DNA of 37,279 bases from an uncultured Bacteroidales bacterium (lineage in GTDB: Bacteria > Bacteroidota > Bacteroidia > Bacteroidales > WCHB1-69), in NCBI GenBank assembly GCA_905235135.1, contig CAJOKR010000024.1, forward strand, positions 1 to 37,279, in the 5' to 3' direction. Within the stretch, counting starts at the first letter, position 1, and each line of letters opens with the position of its first letter. Below are positions 22,321 through 31,347 of the stretch, in pieces. The notes beneath the pieces were generated by a model. That model made no database searches and was not told the origin of the DNA. It saw only the letters and a list, made by a program, of their open reading frames with translations. Position numbers and translations under genes: made by a program.

Positions 22321-25300
22321 TCACTGTTTCACCATCTTCAGGTTCACCACCCTGTTTCCGGTGTTCACTCTCACCATGTAGATGCCAGTGGACAGCGTGC
22401 TCACGTCAAATTCGGCAGTGTTAATGCGGCGAATCAGCTTGCCGTTCATGTCGTAGAGTTCCACAGAGACAGGTGCGGTCTCCAGACCGTTGATGCGACA
22501 GACGTTCTTGGCGGGGTTCGGGATGAGGTAGATGGCGCCGAGCTCGTAATCGTCAATACCTACGCTGGTAGTCAGGTGCAACGTCACCACACTGTCGCAG
22601 CCGTTGGTGGCCGTGATGGTGGCCGTCTGCATACCGGCCTCAGTGAAAGTCACGCCGTTCCATTCTATGGGAAGCTCGCTGGAACAGATGGAATGGTAGT
22701 CGTCCACATCGTAGGTCTCCTTCTCCGTCACGATAACAGCTCCGGAGAGTTCATGGCCGGTGGAGGAGGTCACGGTCACGGAGTAAGAGCCAGAACCCAC
22801 GATGATGCTTTGCGTGGTCGCTCCCGTGTTCCACTGGTAAGTAGCCTCAACGTCCGTGGTGGCGGTCAGCGTAGTCGTATTACCTTGACAGACAGCTGTT
22901 TCACCTTCAACATGGACGTAAGACGGATTGATACTGGTGTCAGGTACAAAGCTCAGCTGGATTTGGTTCTTTATACTCCATCTACTACCGGAATATTCGC
23001 TCAGATCAGCAGGATCATAGTTCGTTGTACTGTTGTTGAAAACCACTATAGCTTGGCTTTGGTTCGACGTGGAAAAAACGAGAAAATCACGAATGTCATA
23101 ATCCCCGTTGCCGGTGTTGTCGTCCACCGTTAGCAGGAGGTTGTCGGTGCCGTTGTAGGAGAACGGGGTGGAGAAGTTGATCACCGTCCAATCGTCAGCC
23201 TGAAAATGGACACTTCCGCTGAAGACGCGGTCGGCGGTGGTAACGGCTGTCCAATCGTCATTGCTAACGAGGCTGTTTTTGTTGGTATGTACCATGTAGA
23301 GGTCGAGATTGCGGGTTGTGGTGTCACCAGTGTTGTAGAAGGCGACACTGTAGATGTCACCCGACTGGCCAATTTCCGCCGCCGTGTATATTTGTTGTGA
23401 AAGGGTGTAATGGCGACCCGTGTTCGTCGGGAGCCAGGAGTGTGTATCAGTGCCAGTGCCAATTTGCACGAGTTCGGTCCCGGTGGTGAAGCTCGATTCG
23501 TTGCTCCAAACACTCCACACAGACTCACCGTCACAGTTGGCACGCACCTTTACGGTGTAGCTCGTTTCAGACGTGAGGTCTGTAATTGTGTAAGAGTTCG
23601 TGGTGACATCAATAATATTGTCCTCGTCGCCGTTTACGCAGATTTGCCATTCGGCGGAGATGTCGTTCTCGGACCAACTCAAGGTAGCAGAAGTGTTGGA
23701 GATGTTAGTGACCATGAAGTTCGTAGGAACAGGACAAGGCAATGCCGAGGTGGTGAAAGATTTTGCGCCAGTCCACATACTGGTCCCGTTGTCGCCACAT
23801 ACCGTCCGTATTTTCACGGTGTAGTCCGTCTCACCCGAGAGTCCTGTAAGTGTGTAAGGATTCGTGGTCACGGTGAAAGCATTGGCTTCGTCACCATTGA
23901 GACAGATGTCCCAAGCCGTAGCCCCGCCGTTGTCCGTCCAAGCCAGCGTGGCAGTATGCTGGGTGATGTCAGAGACAGTAATGTTGGTGGGTCCTGGGCA
24001 TTGTGTCGGGAAAAATCCCAACTGGATATGGTTCTTTTCACCCACATAAGAGCCGGCGGAAGGGTTGGCAGGATCAAAATTATCGTTATTATTGTAAACG
24101 CCTAAAGATTGTTTCGGGGCAGAATAAACCCCGAAAGTCCGATAATCATCAATGGTGCCCGTATTATCATTCGTCAAAACCATGAGATTGTCAGTGCCGT
24201 TGTAGGCGAACGGAGTGGAGAACTCAATAACCGTCCAATCCCATTCTAAGAAGTCAATATTGCCGCTGAACACAAGGTCCGCAGGGGTCATAGGCATCCA
24301 TTCTGTCATCGTGCTGAAGGTGTCCTTATCCGTATGAGCCAAATAGAGGTCGATGTTGCGAGTGATAGCACTACCGTGGTTATAGAATGCAATGCTGTGA
24401 ATTTCGCCCGCCTGACCAATCTCCGCAGCCGTATAGATTTGCTCCGTCATTGAATATTTAGTGCCTGTATATGTTGGTAGGTATAAAGTGATGTTTCCGT
24501 AGTTGCCGATTTCCACGATTAGCGCGATGCCAATCTCTGTGGTGAAGTTCGTCGTCACCCATGCGCTTGTACCGCTATTGCCGCAATAGTTTCGGACTCG
24601 AACATAATAGGTGGTATTGACGTTAAGATCTGTCAACGTAACCATCATGGTTTCAACAAGTTTACTGTGGGTTGAAGAGGCTTCAAATTCAGGACTTGTG
24701 CTGTACTCTACATACCAGTGACTGCCGTCTCCAGGCTGGCTCCAGCTGATTTCTGCACCATAGGAACCGATATTGGAGACGGTGAGGTCGGTGGGAGCGG
24801 GACAGAGTTCTAAGGTGGTGAAACTTGCTGTCTCGCTCAAAGAGCTGATTTCTGAGGTGCCGCAGTCATTAACGACACGCACGTAGTAAGTGGTGCTGGC
24901 GTAGAGACCGGTCAGTGATAAGGATGTACTGTCGGCGTCTTGTTGGGCGTATGTGGAGAAGTCGGCGTCAGTGCTGTATTGAACCCACCAGTGGTTACTG
25001 CCACTATCAGGCTGGTTCCAACTGATTTCTGCACCGTTATGACTGACATTGGAGACGGTGAGGTTGGAGGGGTTCGGCAAGGGGTGCTGAAGTTCAACTG
25101 AATACAATTTCTCCATGCTCTATAGCCTCCAGAGTATGCGCCAAGATTATTCATGTCGAAGTCGATGTTGCTGCTGTTGACATAGAGGGTTCTCGGAGCC
25201 GGATTGGAGAAACAATAACAGGTCAGTGTATGTATGCCCACAATACCTGGGTGCCCTGTATTATCATCCATGACGAGTACGAGATTATCCGTGCCGTTAT

Positions 25301-27056
25301 AGGAGAAAGGAACATCCAAATCGATAACAGTCCATTCGTTCTCCTTCATCTCGACATCGCCACTGAATACCAGGTCGGCTGCGGTGACAGGTATCCAATC
25401 TTGGTTGGTGGTGAAATGCATCTTGTCGGTGGTGGCGAGGTAAATGTCATAGTTGCGGGTTATGGTGTAGTCGCTGACATAGAAAGAAATGCTGGCGATG
25501 GTGCCGTACTGGCCGATTTCCTCTGCCGTGTAAATTTGCTGAGTGAGGCTGTACATATAGGCGGAGTGGCTCGGCAGGTTATCTTTCGTCATGGTGCAGG
25601 TGCCGATATCCAAGAGAGCCATTGTTGTGATGAAGCTCAGCGTGTCGCTCCAATCACTGACACCCATAGTGTCGCAGTCCTTGGCGACACGCGCATAATA
25701 GGTGGTGTTAGGGATGAGGTTGTCAATATGCAAGAATCTGTCATTGACATGTACTTCGGTGGCGTTGGAGAAGTCGGGGATCGTGCCGTACTCTACAAAC
25801 CATGCCGAACTCACACCAGCCTGGTTCCAGGTCTAATTTGCACCAGTGGGGACAATACTGGAAACGGTGAGGTCGGTGGGCACGAAGCACGTTACTGGTA
25901 TGGTAGAGAAGATCAGCGTATCGCTCCAGTCGGTCCATTCGCCATCGCAGTAAGAGCGAACCTGTACGATGTAGTCGGATCCAGGGGTCAAGTCGCTGAG
26001 GTTCACGTATTGGTTCCAGGTTTGAATAGTGTTCCACGATGGGTCAGATGAGATACTGCTATTACGACATCTTAGTTCAAACGTTTCATCGTGCAGAATG
26101 CCGCAGCCGTTCCAAGACACTTTGGCACTGGTGAAAGTGATATTATCGGCGTTGAGGTTGGAAGGTGGAGTACAGTCTCCTGGTATGGTGATAAACAAGC
26201 CACTCCAGTTGCTCGTGTAGCCGCCGCCGCAATTGGTGCGTATATTAATATAGTAGCTTTCATTAGGAATTAGTCCGGTAAACGTGTAGTGGGGCTCAGT
26301 GGCAACAATGAAATTGACCCAGTAGCCGCCGATGTTGATCTGCCAATCAACGGCATCCGGGTTGTCATCCCATGTCATCGTGGCGGAAGTGCCGTTAATG
26401 GTGATATCAAGGCCGGTGGGAGCAGGACAGGTTATGACGTTCGGAGTATAGCCGAAAGTGACCATTGGTATGAAATTATCAGGTTCTGCTTCCAGATTGT
26501 TGAATAATTCGTTAAAATATCTGACACCAACAACGGCGGCGTTTTCCCAAACGTGTTCACCACGCCATCCAATAGTATTAGCTGTTCCCTGGCTTGACGT
26601 GTTATACACCCCGATAAGCAGATTTCCTCCGTGATAAACGAAAGGAGTGGTAAAAATGATCTTCATTTGACCATTCACGACACTTAAGCTGCCCTCTTAC
26701 ACGACGGTGGCATCATTATAGCCAGTAAAAGAGCTCAAGACTTGGTTATTTACCTCTTTCAGAAAGACTTTGAAATGTGTGCCCGGCCAAGAGACATTCT
26801 CATTTCCATTTATGCCGTAGAAGGTCATGTCAGTGATATCACTGCCAAAGAAGCCGTCGCCCGTGAGATAGGTTCCGGGCACGATAAACTCGGTTTTCGT
26901 GTAGGAATCGGCCCAGTCGCCAGGAATAGGTATATCATAGTTCCAGTCATCCGGGTTAAGGCTAAAGATTGTAAACGTCTCTTGCGCCCGCATCGCTGCC
27001 GGCACAAGCAGCATCGAAAGCACAGTAAACAGACAACGTAAATGTCTTTTCATCAT
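22321..27056 (-). pseudogene. Giant Fn3-repeat T9SS adhesin gene broken by two nonsense codons and a frameshift
   Basis: One gene of about 1,570 codons is split into four open pieces. ATG 27054-27056 opens a signal peptide (MMKRHLRCLFTVLSMLLVPA). An in-frame TAA at 26697-26699 interrupts it, and a TAG at 25833-25835 falls inside a fibronectin-III strand (GAN-stop-TWNQAG, where other copies have ISWNQPG). A one-base loss near 25080 shifts the frame at FSTPC/PNPSNLTVSN. The downstream 22321-25116 part is open. Domains are alternating Fn3 units starting C..PT.L.VS.I and a repeated 170-aa beta-sandwich (YTAAEIGQSGDIYSVAFYN .. PFSYNGTDNLLLTVDDNTG). The end YLIPNPAKNVCRINGLE .. GIYMVRVNTG is a T9SS sorting domain. 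The intact protein would be a secreted, surface-bound adhesin. The promoter remains. Confidence 0.8.
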
Positions 27057-27093
27057 TATGTTATTTTGTTATTTTGCTGAGAATTATCAAGCG

Positions 27094-27102
27094 GCAAAAT
27101 TA
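27094..27102 (-). promoter_or_regulatory. Bacteroidota -7 promoter element (TAATTTTGC)
   Basis: Exact match on the minus strand, 37 nt upstream of the adhesin ATG. Confidence 0.62.
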
Positions 27103-27153
27103 GCAATTATTTGTTGACATTTGCAAACGAAATTACCGTGCACCAACTCCCAT

Positions 27154-27186
27154 AAAAAAACACCCCCGGTGATTTCCGAGGGTGTT
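27154..27186 (-). terminator. Intrinsic terminator after dnaK
   Basis: On the minus strand AACACCCTCGG pairs with CCGGGGGTGTT (one mismatch) around AAATCA, followed by seven T. Confidence 0.8.
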
Positions 27187-27190
27187 CCTT

Positions 27191-27220
27191 TGTAGAGACG
27201 TTGCGCGCAACGTCTCTACA
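27191..27220. repeat. Perfect 30-bp palindrome, TGTAGAGACGTTGCG type
   Basis: TGTAGAGACGTTGCG is followed directly by its exact reverse complement, with no loop bases. It lies between the dnaK stop and the terminator. Related imperfect palindromes occur at 29317-29344 and 30793-30861, so it looks like one member of a dispersed palindromic (REP-like) family rather than part of dnaK regulation. Confidence 0.85.
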
Positions 27221-27235
27221 GGGGGGGATTCGTAG

Positions 27236-29167
27236 TTATTTGACCTCCTCAAAGTCCACATCTTGGACTTCTGAGTCATTTCCGCCGTTGCCGCCCTGCG
27301 GGCCTTGCGGACCGGCTTGTTGGTTGAAGCCGCCGTTGAAGTCGGCACCGGGCTGTTGAGCACCGCCCTGTGCGGCGTACATCTTCTGCGAAGCTTCGTT
27401 CCAAGCGCTCTGCAACTCGGCCGTTGCGCTGTCGATGGTGGCGAAGTCCTTGTTGTCGTGAGCGGTCTTCAGTTTGGCAGCAGCAGCCTCGATCTTGGCC
27501 TTGTCGTCAGCGGGAATCTTGTCGCCGAACTCCTTGAGCTGTTTCTCGGTGTTGAACACCAGAGAGTCAGCGTTGTTCAGCTTGTCGATCTCCTCCTTGG
27601 CCTTCTTATCGGCGTCGGCGTTGGCCTCGGCTTCAGCCTTCATGCGCTTGATCTCGTCGTCGCTCAAGCCGGAGGAAGCCTCGATTCTGATCTTCTGCTC
27701 CTTACCGGAAGCTTTGTCGTGAGCCGTCACGTTGAGGATGCCGTTGGAGTCGATGTCGAAGGTGACTTCGATTTGCGGGATGCCGCGCATAGCTGCGGGG
27801 ATACCGTCTAGGTGGAAACGACCGATGCTCTTGTTCTGAGCCGCCATGGGACGCTCGCCTTGCAACACGTGGATCTCCACGGAGGTCTGGTTGTCGGCTG
27901 CGGTGGTGAACACCTGCGACTTCTTGGTCGGGATGGTGGTGTTGGCATCGATGAGCTTGGTCATCACACCGCCGAGGGTTTCCAGACCGAGGGACAGCGG
28001 GGTCACATCCAGCAAGAGGATGTCCTTCACGTCGCCGCTCAACACGCCGCCTTGGATGCTGGCACCGATGGCCACCACTTCGTCGGGGTTGACGCCCTTG
28101 GAGGGCACTTTGCCGAAGAAGTCTTCCACCACTTTCTGGATGGCGGGGATACGGGTGGAGCCGCCCACGAGGATCACCTCGTCAATGTCGGAGGTCTTGT
28201 AGCCGGCGTCGGCCAAAGCCTTCTTACACGGTTCGATGGTCTTGCGGATCAGGTCGTCGCAGAGTTGCTCGAACTGGGCACGGGTGAGCGTGCGCACCAA
28301 GTGTTGAGGAACACCGTCGATCGGCATGATGTACGGCAGATTGATTTCCGTGGAGTTGGAGCTGGAGAGCTCAATCTTGGCCTTCTCAGCAGCCTCTTTC
28401 AGACGTTGCAAAGCCATGGCATCCTTACGGAGATCAACATTGTAGTCCTTCATGAACTCGTTGGCGAGCCAGTCGATGATCTTGTGGTCGAAGTCGTCGC
28501 CGCCGAGGTGCGTGTCGCCGTTGGTGGATTTCACCTCGAAGACACCGTCACCAAGTTCCAGGATGGAGATATCGAAGGTACCGCCGCCGAGGTCGAACAC
28601 GGCCACTTTGGAGTCGGCTTTCTTCTTGTCCAGACCGTAGGCAAGAGCGGCTGCGGTAGGCTCGTTGATGATACGTTTCACATTCAAGCCTGCGATTTCG
28701 CCAGCTTCCTTGGTGGCCTGACGCTGAGAGTCGCTGAAGTAAGCGGGCACCGTGATAACAGCTTCCGTAACTTCCTGACCCAGATAGTCTTCAGCCGTTT
28801 TCTTCATCTTTTGCAGAATCATGGCGGAGATCTCCTGCGGGGTATAAGAGCGGTCGTCGATCTTCACTTTCGGCATGTTGTTGGAGGAGCGTTCCACGAT
28901 GTAGGGCACGCGGCTGATCTCGCTGGTCACGCGATCGTAAGTTTCGCCCATAAATCTCTTGATGGAGAAGATGGTCTTGGTGGGGTTGGTGATAGCCTGA
29001 CGTTTTGCAGGGTCGCCGACCTTTCTTTCGTTGTCGCCCACGAACGCCACGATGGACGGCGTGGTCCTTCTGCCTTCGCTGTTGGGGATGACGACAGGCT
29101 CGTTGCCTTCCATCACCGCAACACATGAATTCGTAGTTCCTAAGTCAATTCCAATAATTTTTCCCAT
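27236..29167 (-). CDS. dnaK: Chaperone DnaK (Hsp70)
   Basis: 643 aa, full length and uninterrupted. The nucleotide-binding domain starts [20 protein letters not shown] (phosphate-1), then has [20 protein letters not shown], the phosphate-2 [18 protein letters not shown] and the adenosine motif [20 protein letters not shown]. The substrate domain follows with the linker [13 protein letters not shown] (here DILLLDV), then a helical lid and a Gly/Gln-rich tail ending [11 protein letters not shown]. It is the cell's general ATP-driven folding chaperone, working with DnaJ and GrpE, neither of which is in this window. It is transcribed alone, since neighbours belong to other units. No CIRCE element is seen upstream. 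It is not part of the Hsp70-like island at 5081-8533. Confidence 0.97.
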   Translation of the reverse strand: MGKIIGIDLGTTNSCVAVMEGNEPVVIPNSEGRRTTPSIVAFVGDNERKVGDPAKRQAITNPTKTIFSIKRFMGETYDRVTSEISRVPYIVERSSNNMPKVKIDDRSYTPQEISAMILQKMKKTAEDYLGQEVTEAVITVPAYFSDSQRQATKEAGEIAGLNVKRIINEPTAAALAYGLDKKKADSKVAVFDLGGGTFDISILELGDGVFEVKSTNGDTHLGGDDFDHKIIDWLANEFMKDYNVDLRKDAMALQRLKEAAEKAKIELSSSNSTEINLPYIMPIDGVPQHLVRTLTRAQFEQLCDDLIRKTIEPCKKALADAGYKTSDIDEVILVGGSTRIPAIQKVVEDFFGKVPSKGVNPDEVVAIGASIQGGVLSGDVKDILLLDVTPLSLGLETLGGVMTKLIDANTTIPTKKSQVFTTAADNQTSVEIHVLQGERPMAAQNKSIGRFHLDGIPAAMRGIPQIEVTFDIDSNGILNVTAHDKASGKEQKIRIEASSGLSDDEIKRMKAEAEANADADKKAKEEIDKLNNADSLVFNTEKQLKEFGDKIPADDKAKIEAAAAKLKTAHDNKDFATIDSATAELQSAWNEASQKMYAAQGGAQQPGADFNGGFNQQAGPQGPQGGNGGNDSEVQDVDFEEVK

Positions 29168-29257
29168 TGTTCTATTTTTTTAATTATTAAACTTCTTGAT
29201 TATTTCACAGCCCCACAAAAGGGCGCGAGCCAATATTGCAACAACTGTGCCAAAAAT

Positions 29258-29296
29258 AAATGTCAGTGATTTCCAAGGAGAAAACCACTGACATTT
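29258..29296. other. 11-bp inverted repeat in the dnaK upstream region
   Basis: AAATGTCAGTG and CACTGACATTT are exact inverted copies separated by 17 nt. They lie about 90 nt upstream of the dnaK ATG and just beyond the end of the fibre-like gene. It could be an operator, part of the dnaK leader, or a terminator for transcription from the right. It does not match CIRCE (TTAGCACTC). Confidence 0.5.
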
Positions 29297-29316
29297 TGGC
29301 ATTAAACATGACATTT

Positions 29317-29344
29317 GTAGAGGCGAATGATTATTTGCCCCTAC
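29317..29344. repeat. Imperfect 28-bp palindrome, GTAGAGGCGAAT type
   Basis: GTAGAGGCGAAT, loop GATT, then ATTTGCCCCTAC. Two mismatches interrupt the stem. The outer GTAG/CTAC and overall size match the palindrome at 27191-27220, and the core GGCGAAT matches the one at 30793-30810. Confidence 0.65.
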
Positions 29345-29353
29345 CATTCGTTT

Positions 29354-30680
29354 CTACGGCTCCACCGTCTCCCCCGTCAGCGCGTCCATGCGCGACTGCA
29401 TCTGCCCCAGCTGGGACTGCAACTGCCCGAGCATCGACTGCAGGGAGGTAATCAAGGCGGCCATATCGCAGATGGTCACGTCACCGCATTGGGCGGAGGT
29501 GATGTAGCCGGCATCGTTGGTGAAGGCACTCACGTTCGTCGGAATGCTGGCGGCGGTGATGTAGCCACTGTCGTTGGTAAGCTGGCTGACCTGCGTCGGA
29601 ACCGTCACGTTGATGGTTTGGTCGGTGGAAGCATCAGCCGTGAAGGTGCCCAACACCTCGCCGTTCTGTTGAATCGTCAGCGTGGCGTTGTTCGCAGCCG
29701 CCGGAATGGTGGGCTTGTTCAGAATCTGCGCCAAACCCTCGGTGGCGTTCCAGTCAGCGTTCACCTGCGTCGGCACCTGCGCCATGGTGATGTAGCCCGC
29801 GTCATTCGTGTAAGCACTCATTCATCGGGATGGTCACCGCTTCCTGCACCGTCGCCGCGGTAAGATAGCCCGCGTCGTTGGTGAAAGTGCTCACATTCGT
29901 CGGGATGGTCACAGCAGCCTGCACCGTTGCGGCGGTGAGGTAGCCGGCATCGTTGGTGAAAGCGCTCACGTTCGTCGGCACCGTCGGAATTTCCGGAGTG
30001 CCCGACAGGTCGTTGTAGCTGCCGCTCGTGGCCACCGCCGCCAAGTTCGGGGTGTTGGTCAGCGAGTTGTAGTCGCCATCGAAACCTGCAGGGAGCTTCA
30101 CGAAGCTGCCGCCCGTGAGGAAGACCGTGTCATTGCTGATGCTCAGCGCCTGCTGCTCGGTGTAGCTCGTCAGGTAGCCAGCGTCGTTGGTGAAAGCGCT
30201 CACGTTCGTCGGCACCGTCGGAATTTCCGGAGTGCCCGACAGGTCGTTGTAGTCCCCGCTGAAGCCGTCACCCGACTGCTCCGCGTAGAGCGCGTAAGGT
30301 ACGCTCAGCAGCTCCTGCACGGTCACCTGCGTGTAGCTGCTGCCGCCCGCTGGATTGACCTCCGCCTTCAGGAAATAGGGACCGTTCGCCCAGTCGATGT
30401 TAGTGAGGCTGCCCGACACCACTGTGCCCTCCCCTATCACCAGGGTCATCAGCCCGTTGGCATTGGTGGTGGCCGTCTGAGTCTCGATATAGACCGCGGC
30501 ACCGTCGGCGCTACCCTGCAAAATCCACACCCGCGCCGAAACACTCCGGTCAGTCGCTAACGAATTGTTCACGTCACGCACCACCGACTGATAGGTCATC
30601 TTCTGCGGTGCCTGTGTCCGCGCGCACACGCACGCGCACGTGAGAACTCCCAACAACAACGAAGTAAAAAACTTATTCAT
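29354..30680 (-). pseudogene. Tail-fibre-like surface protein with a two-base frameshift
   Basis: The 5' part (30680 to 29802, 292 codons) opens with a signal peptide MNKFFTSLLLGVLTCACVCA and the conserved MTYQSVVRDVNNSLATDRSV block, as in the gene at 17924. It then has repeats YNDLSGTPEIPTVPTNVSAF. Near 29822 the expected codons for TNVSAYTNDAGY read ATG AAT GAG.., as if GT were lost, and the frame closes. The 3' part (29821 to 29354, 155 codons) continues without other lesions and ends in a coiled coil (SLQSMLGQLQSQLGQMQSRM). A trimeric surface fibre is likely when intact. Either the two bases were lost by slippage in the repeats or during assembly of them. Confidence 0.75.
29950..30252 (-). 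repeat. Exact 69-bp direct repeats inside the fibre-like gene
   Basis: Positions 29950-30018 and 30184-30252 are identical and encode the same NDLSGTPEIPTVPTNVSAF block. Recombination between them would remove 234 bp in frame. Shorter copies occur at about 29865-29945. Confidence 0.8.
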
Positions 30681-30710
30681 AGACTTTTACGATTTTTATC
30701 CAGTAAAACC

Positions 30711-30719
30711 GCAAAAGTA
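30711..30719 (-). promoter_or_regulatory. Bacteroidota -7 promoter element (TACTTTTGC)
   Basis: Exact match on the minus strand, 30 nt upstream of the fibre-like gene's ATG. Confidence 0.65.
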
Positions 30720-30792
30720 CCATAAATATTCAGTTCAGATTCGTTTTGCCGAGGGAATTTTATGATTATTTATGAACAGAAGAGATTCGAAG

Positions 30793-30861
30793 GGTGAATG
30801 ATTATTCGCCTTATTACAGGCGAAAGTTTATTCGTGGAGACGCGTCATGACAAGTCTCTAC
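30793..30861. repeat. Pair of palindromic repeats next to the acetyltransferase gene
   Basis: GGTGAAT-GATT-ATTCGCC (30793-30810) is followed by GTGGAGAC..GTCTCTAC with a CGTCATGACA centre (30834-30861). Both resemble the palindromes at 27191 and 29317. The second one overlaps the end of the acetyltransferase gene and provides its TAG stop codon. Confidence 0.65.
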
Positions 30862-31292
30862 TGTTCGACGTTGTTCTTGCTGTAATAATTGAGGTCGGTG
30901 CGCTCGGTCCAACCCTGCATCCGCCAGAAGGTATTGCCGATTTCGTTGTCGCGCATCACCAACAGACCATTCTTCTTGATGCCTTCAGCCTCAATGGCAT
31001 GATAAACCATCCCAAGGAGAGCTTTGCCGATGCCGCGCTGTCGCAGGTCTTTGCGCACGACAGTGTGGTAAATGTAGGCACGGCGGCCGTCCATGCCGCA
31101 CATAATCACCCCCACAATCTCGCCGTCCATCACGGCCACAAAATTGGAATGGGGGTTCTTTTTCAAGAACTTGGCGATGCCCTCTTCGGAATCATCGTAT
31201 CCACGCAGCGCCATGCCCTCGGTAATCGACCACAACGCATACACCTGGTCGTAGTCCTCAATCGTCATCAGTCGTATTTGATATTCTTGCAT
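30858..31292 (-). CDS. GNAT-family N-acetyltransferase
   Basis: 144 aa from ATG 31290-31292; the frame is open further upstream but that part lies across the promoter. The GNAT acetyl-CoA loop is plain: VVRKDLRQRGIGKALLGMVY (Q/RxxGxG/A), preceded by strand FVAVMDGEIVGVIMCG and followed by GLLVMRDNEIGNTFWRMQGW, the usual N-x-x-A/F-x-x-x-Y/W-x-x-x-G-F/W motif. It transfers an acetyl group from acetyl-CoA to an amine; substrate is not evident. It is a single gene with its own promoter, divergent from the FGE-sialidase fusion. A palindromic repeat has supplied its last codon. Confidence 0.85.
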   Translation of the reverse strand: MQEYQIRLMTIEDYDQVYALWSITEGMALRGYDDSEEGIAKFLKKNPHSNFVAVMDGEIVGVIMCGMDGRRAYIYHTVVRKDLRQRGIGKALLGMVYHAIEAEGIKKNGLLVMRDNEIGNTFWRMQGWTERTDLNYYSKNNVEQ

Positions 31293-31314
31293 AGTCTCGA
31301 TTTTTGTTGAAGCG

Positions 31315-31323
31315 GCAAAGATA
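31315..31323 (-). promoter_or_regulatory. Bacteroidota -7 promoter element (TATCTTTGC)
   Basis: Exact match on the minus strand, 22 nt upstream of the acetyltransferase ATG. Confidence 0.68.
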
Positions 31324-31347
31324 CACTTTTTACGTGGAACGCTGACG

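Noticed and set aside
19316..26699. Stop codon reassignment (in-frame TAA and TAG in surface-protein genes)
   Set aside because: Both TAA and TAG are used as normal ends of intact genes in the same window, and the lesions also include frameshifts, so a variant genetic code does not fit.
27812..29128. Long open frame (438 codons) on the plus strand
   Set aside because: It lies wholly antisense to dnaK, with a His/Gly/Val-rich product expected from the reverse of a GC-rich conserved gene and no family motif.
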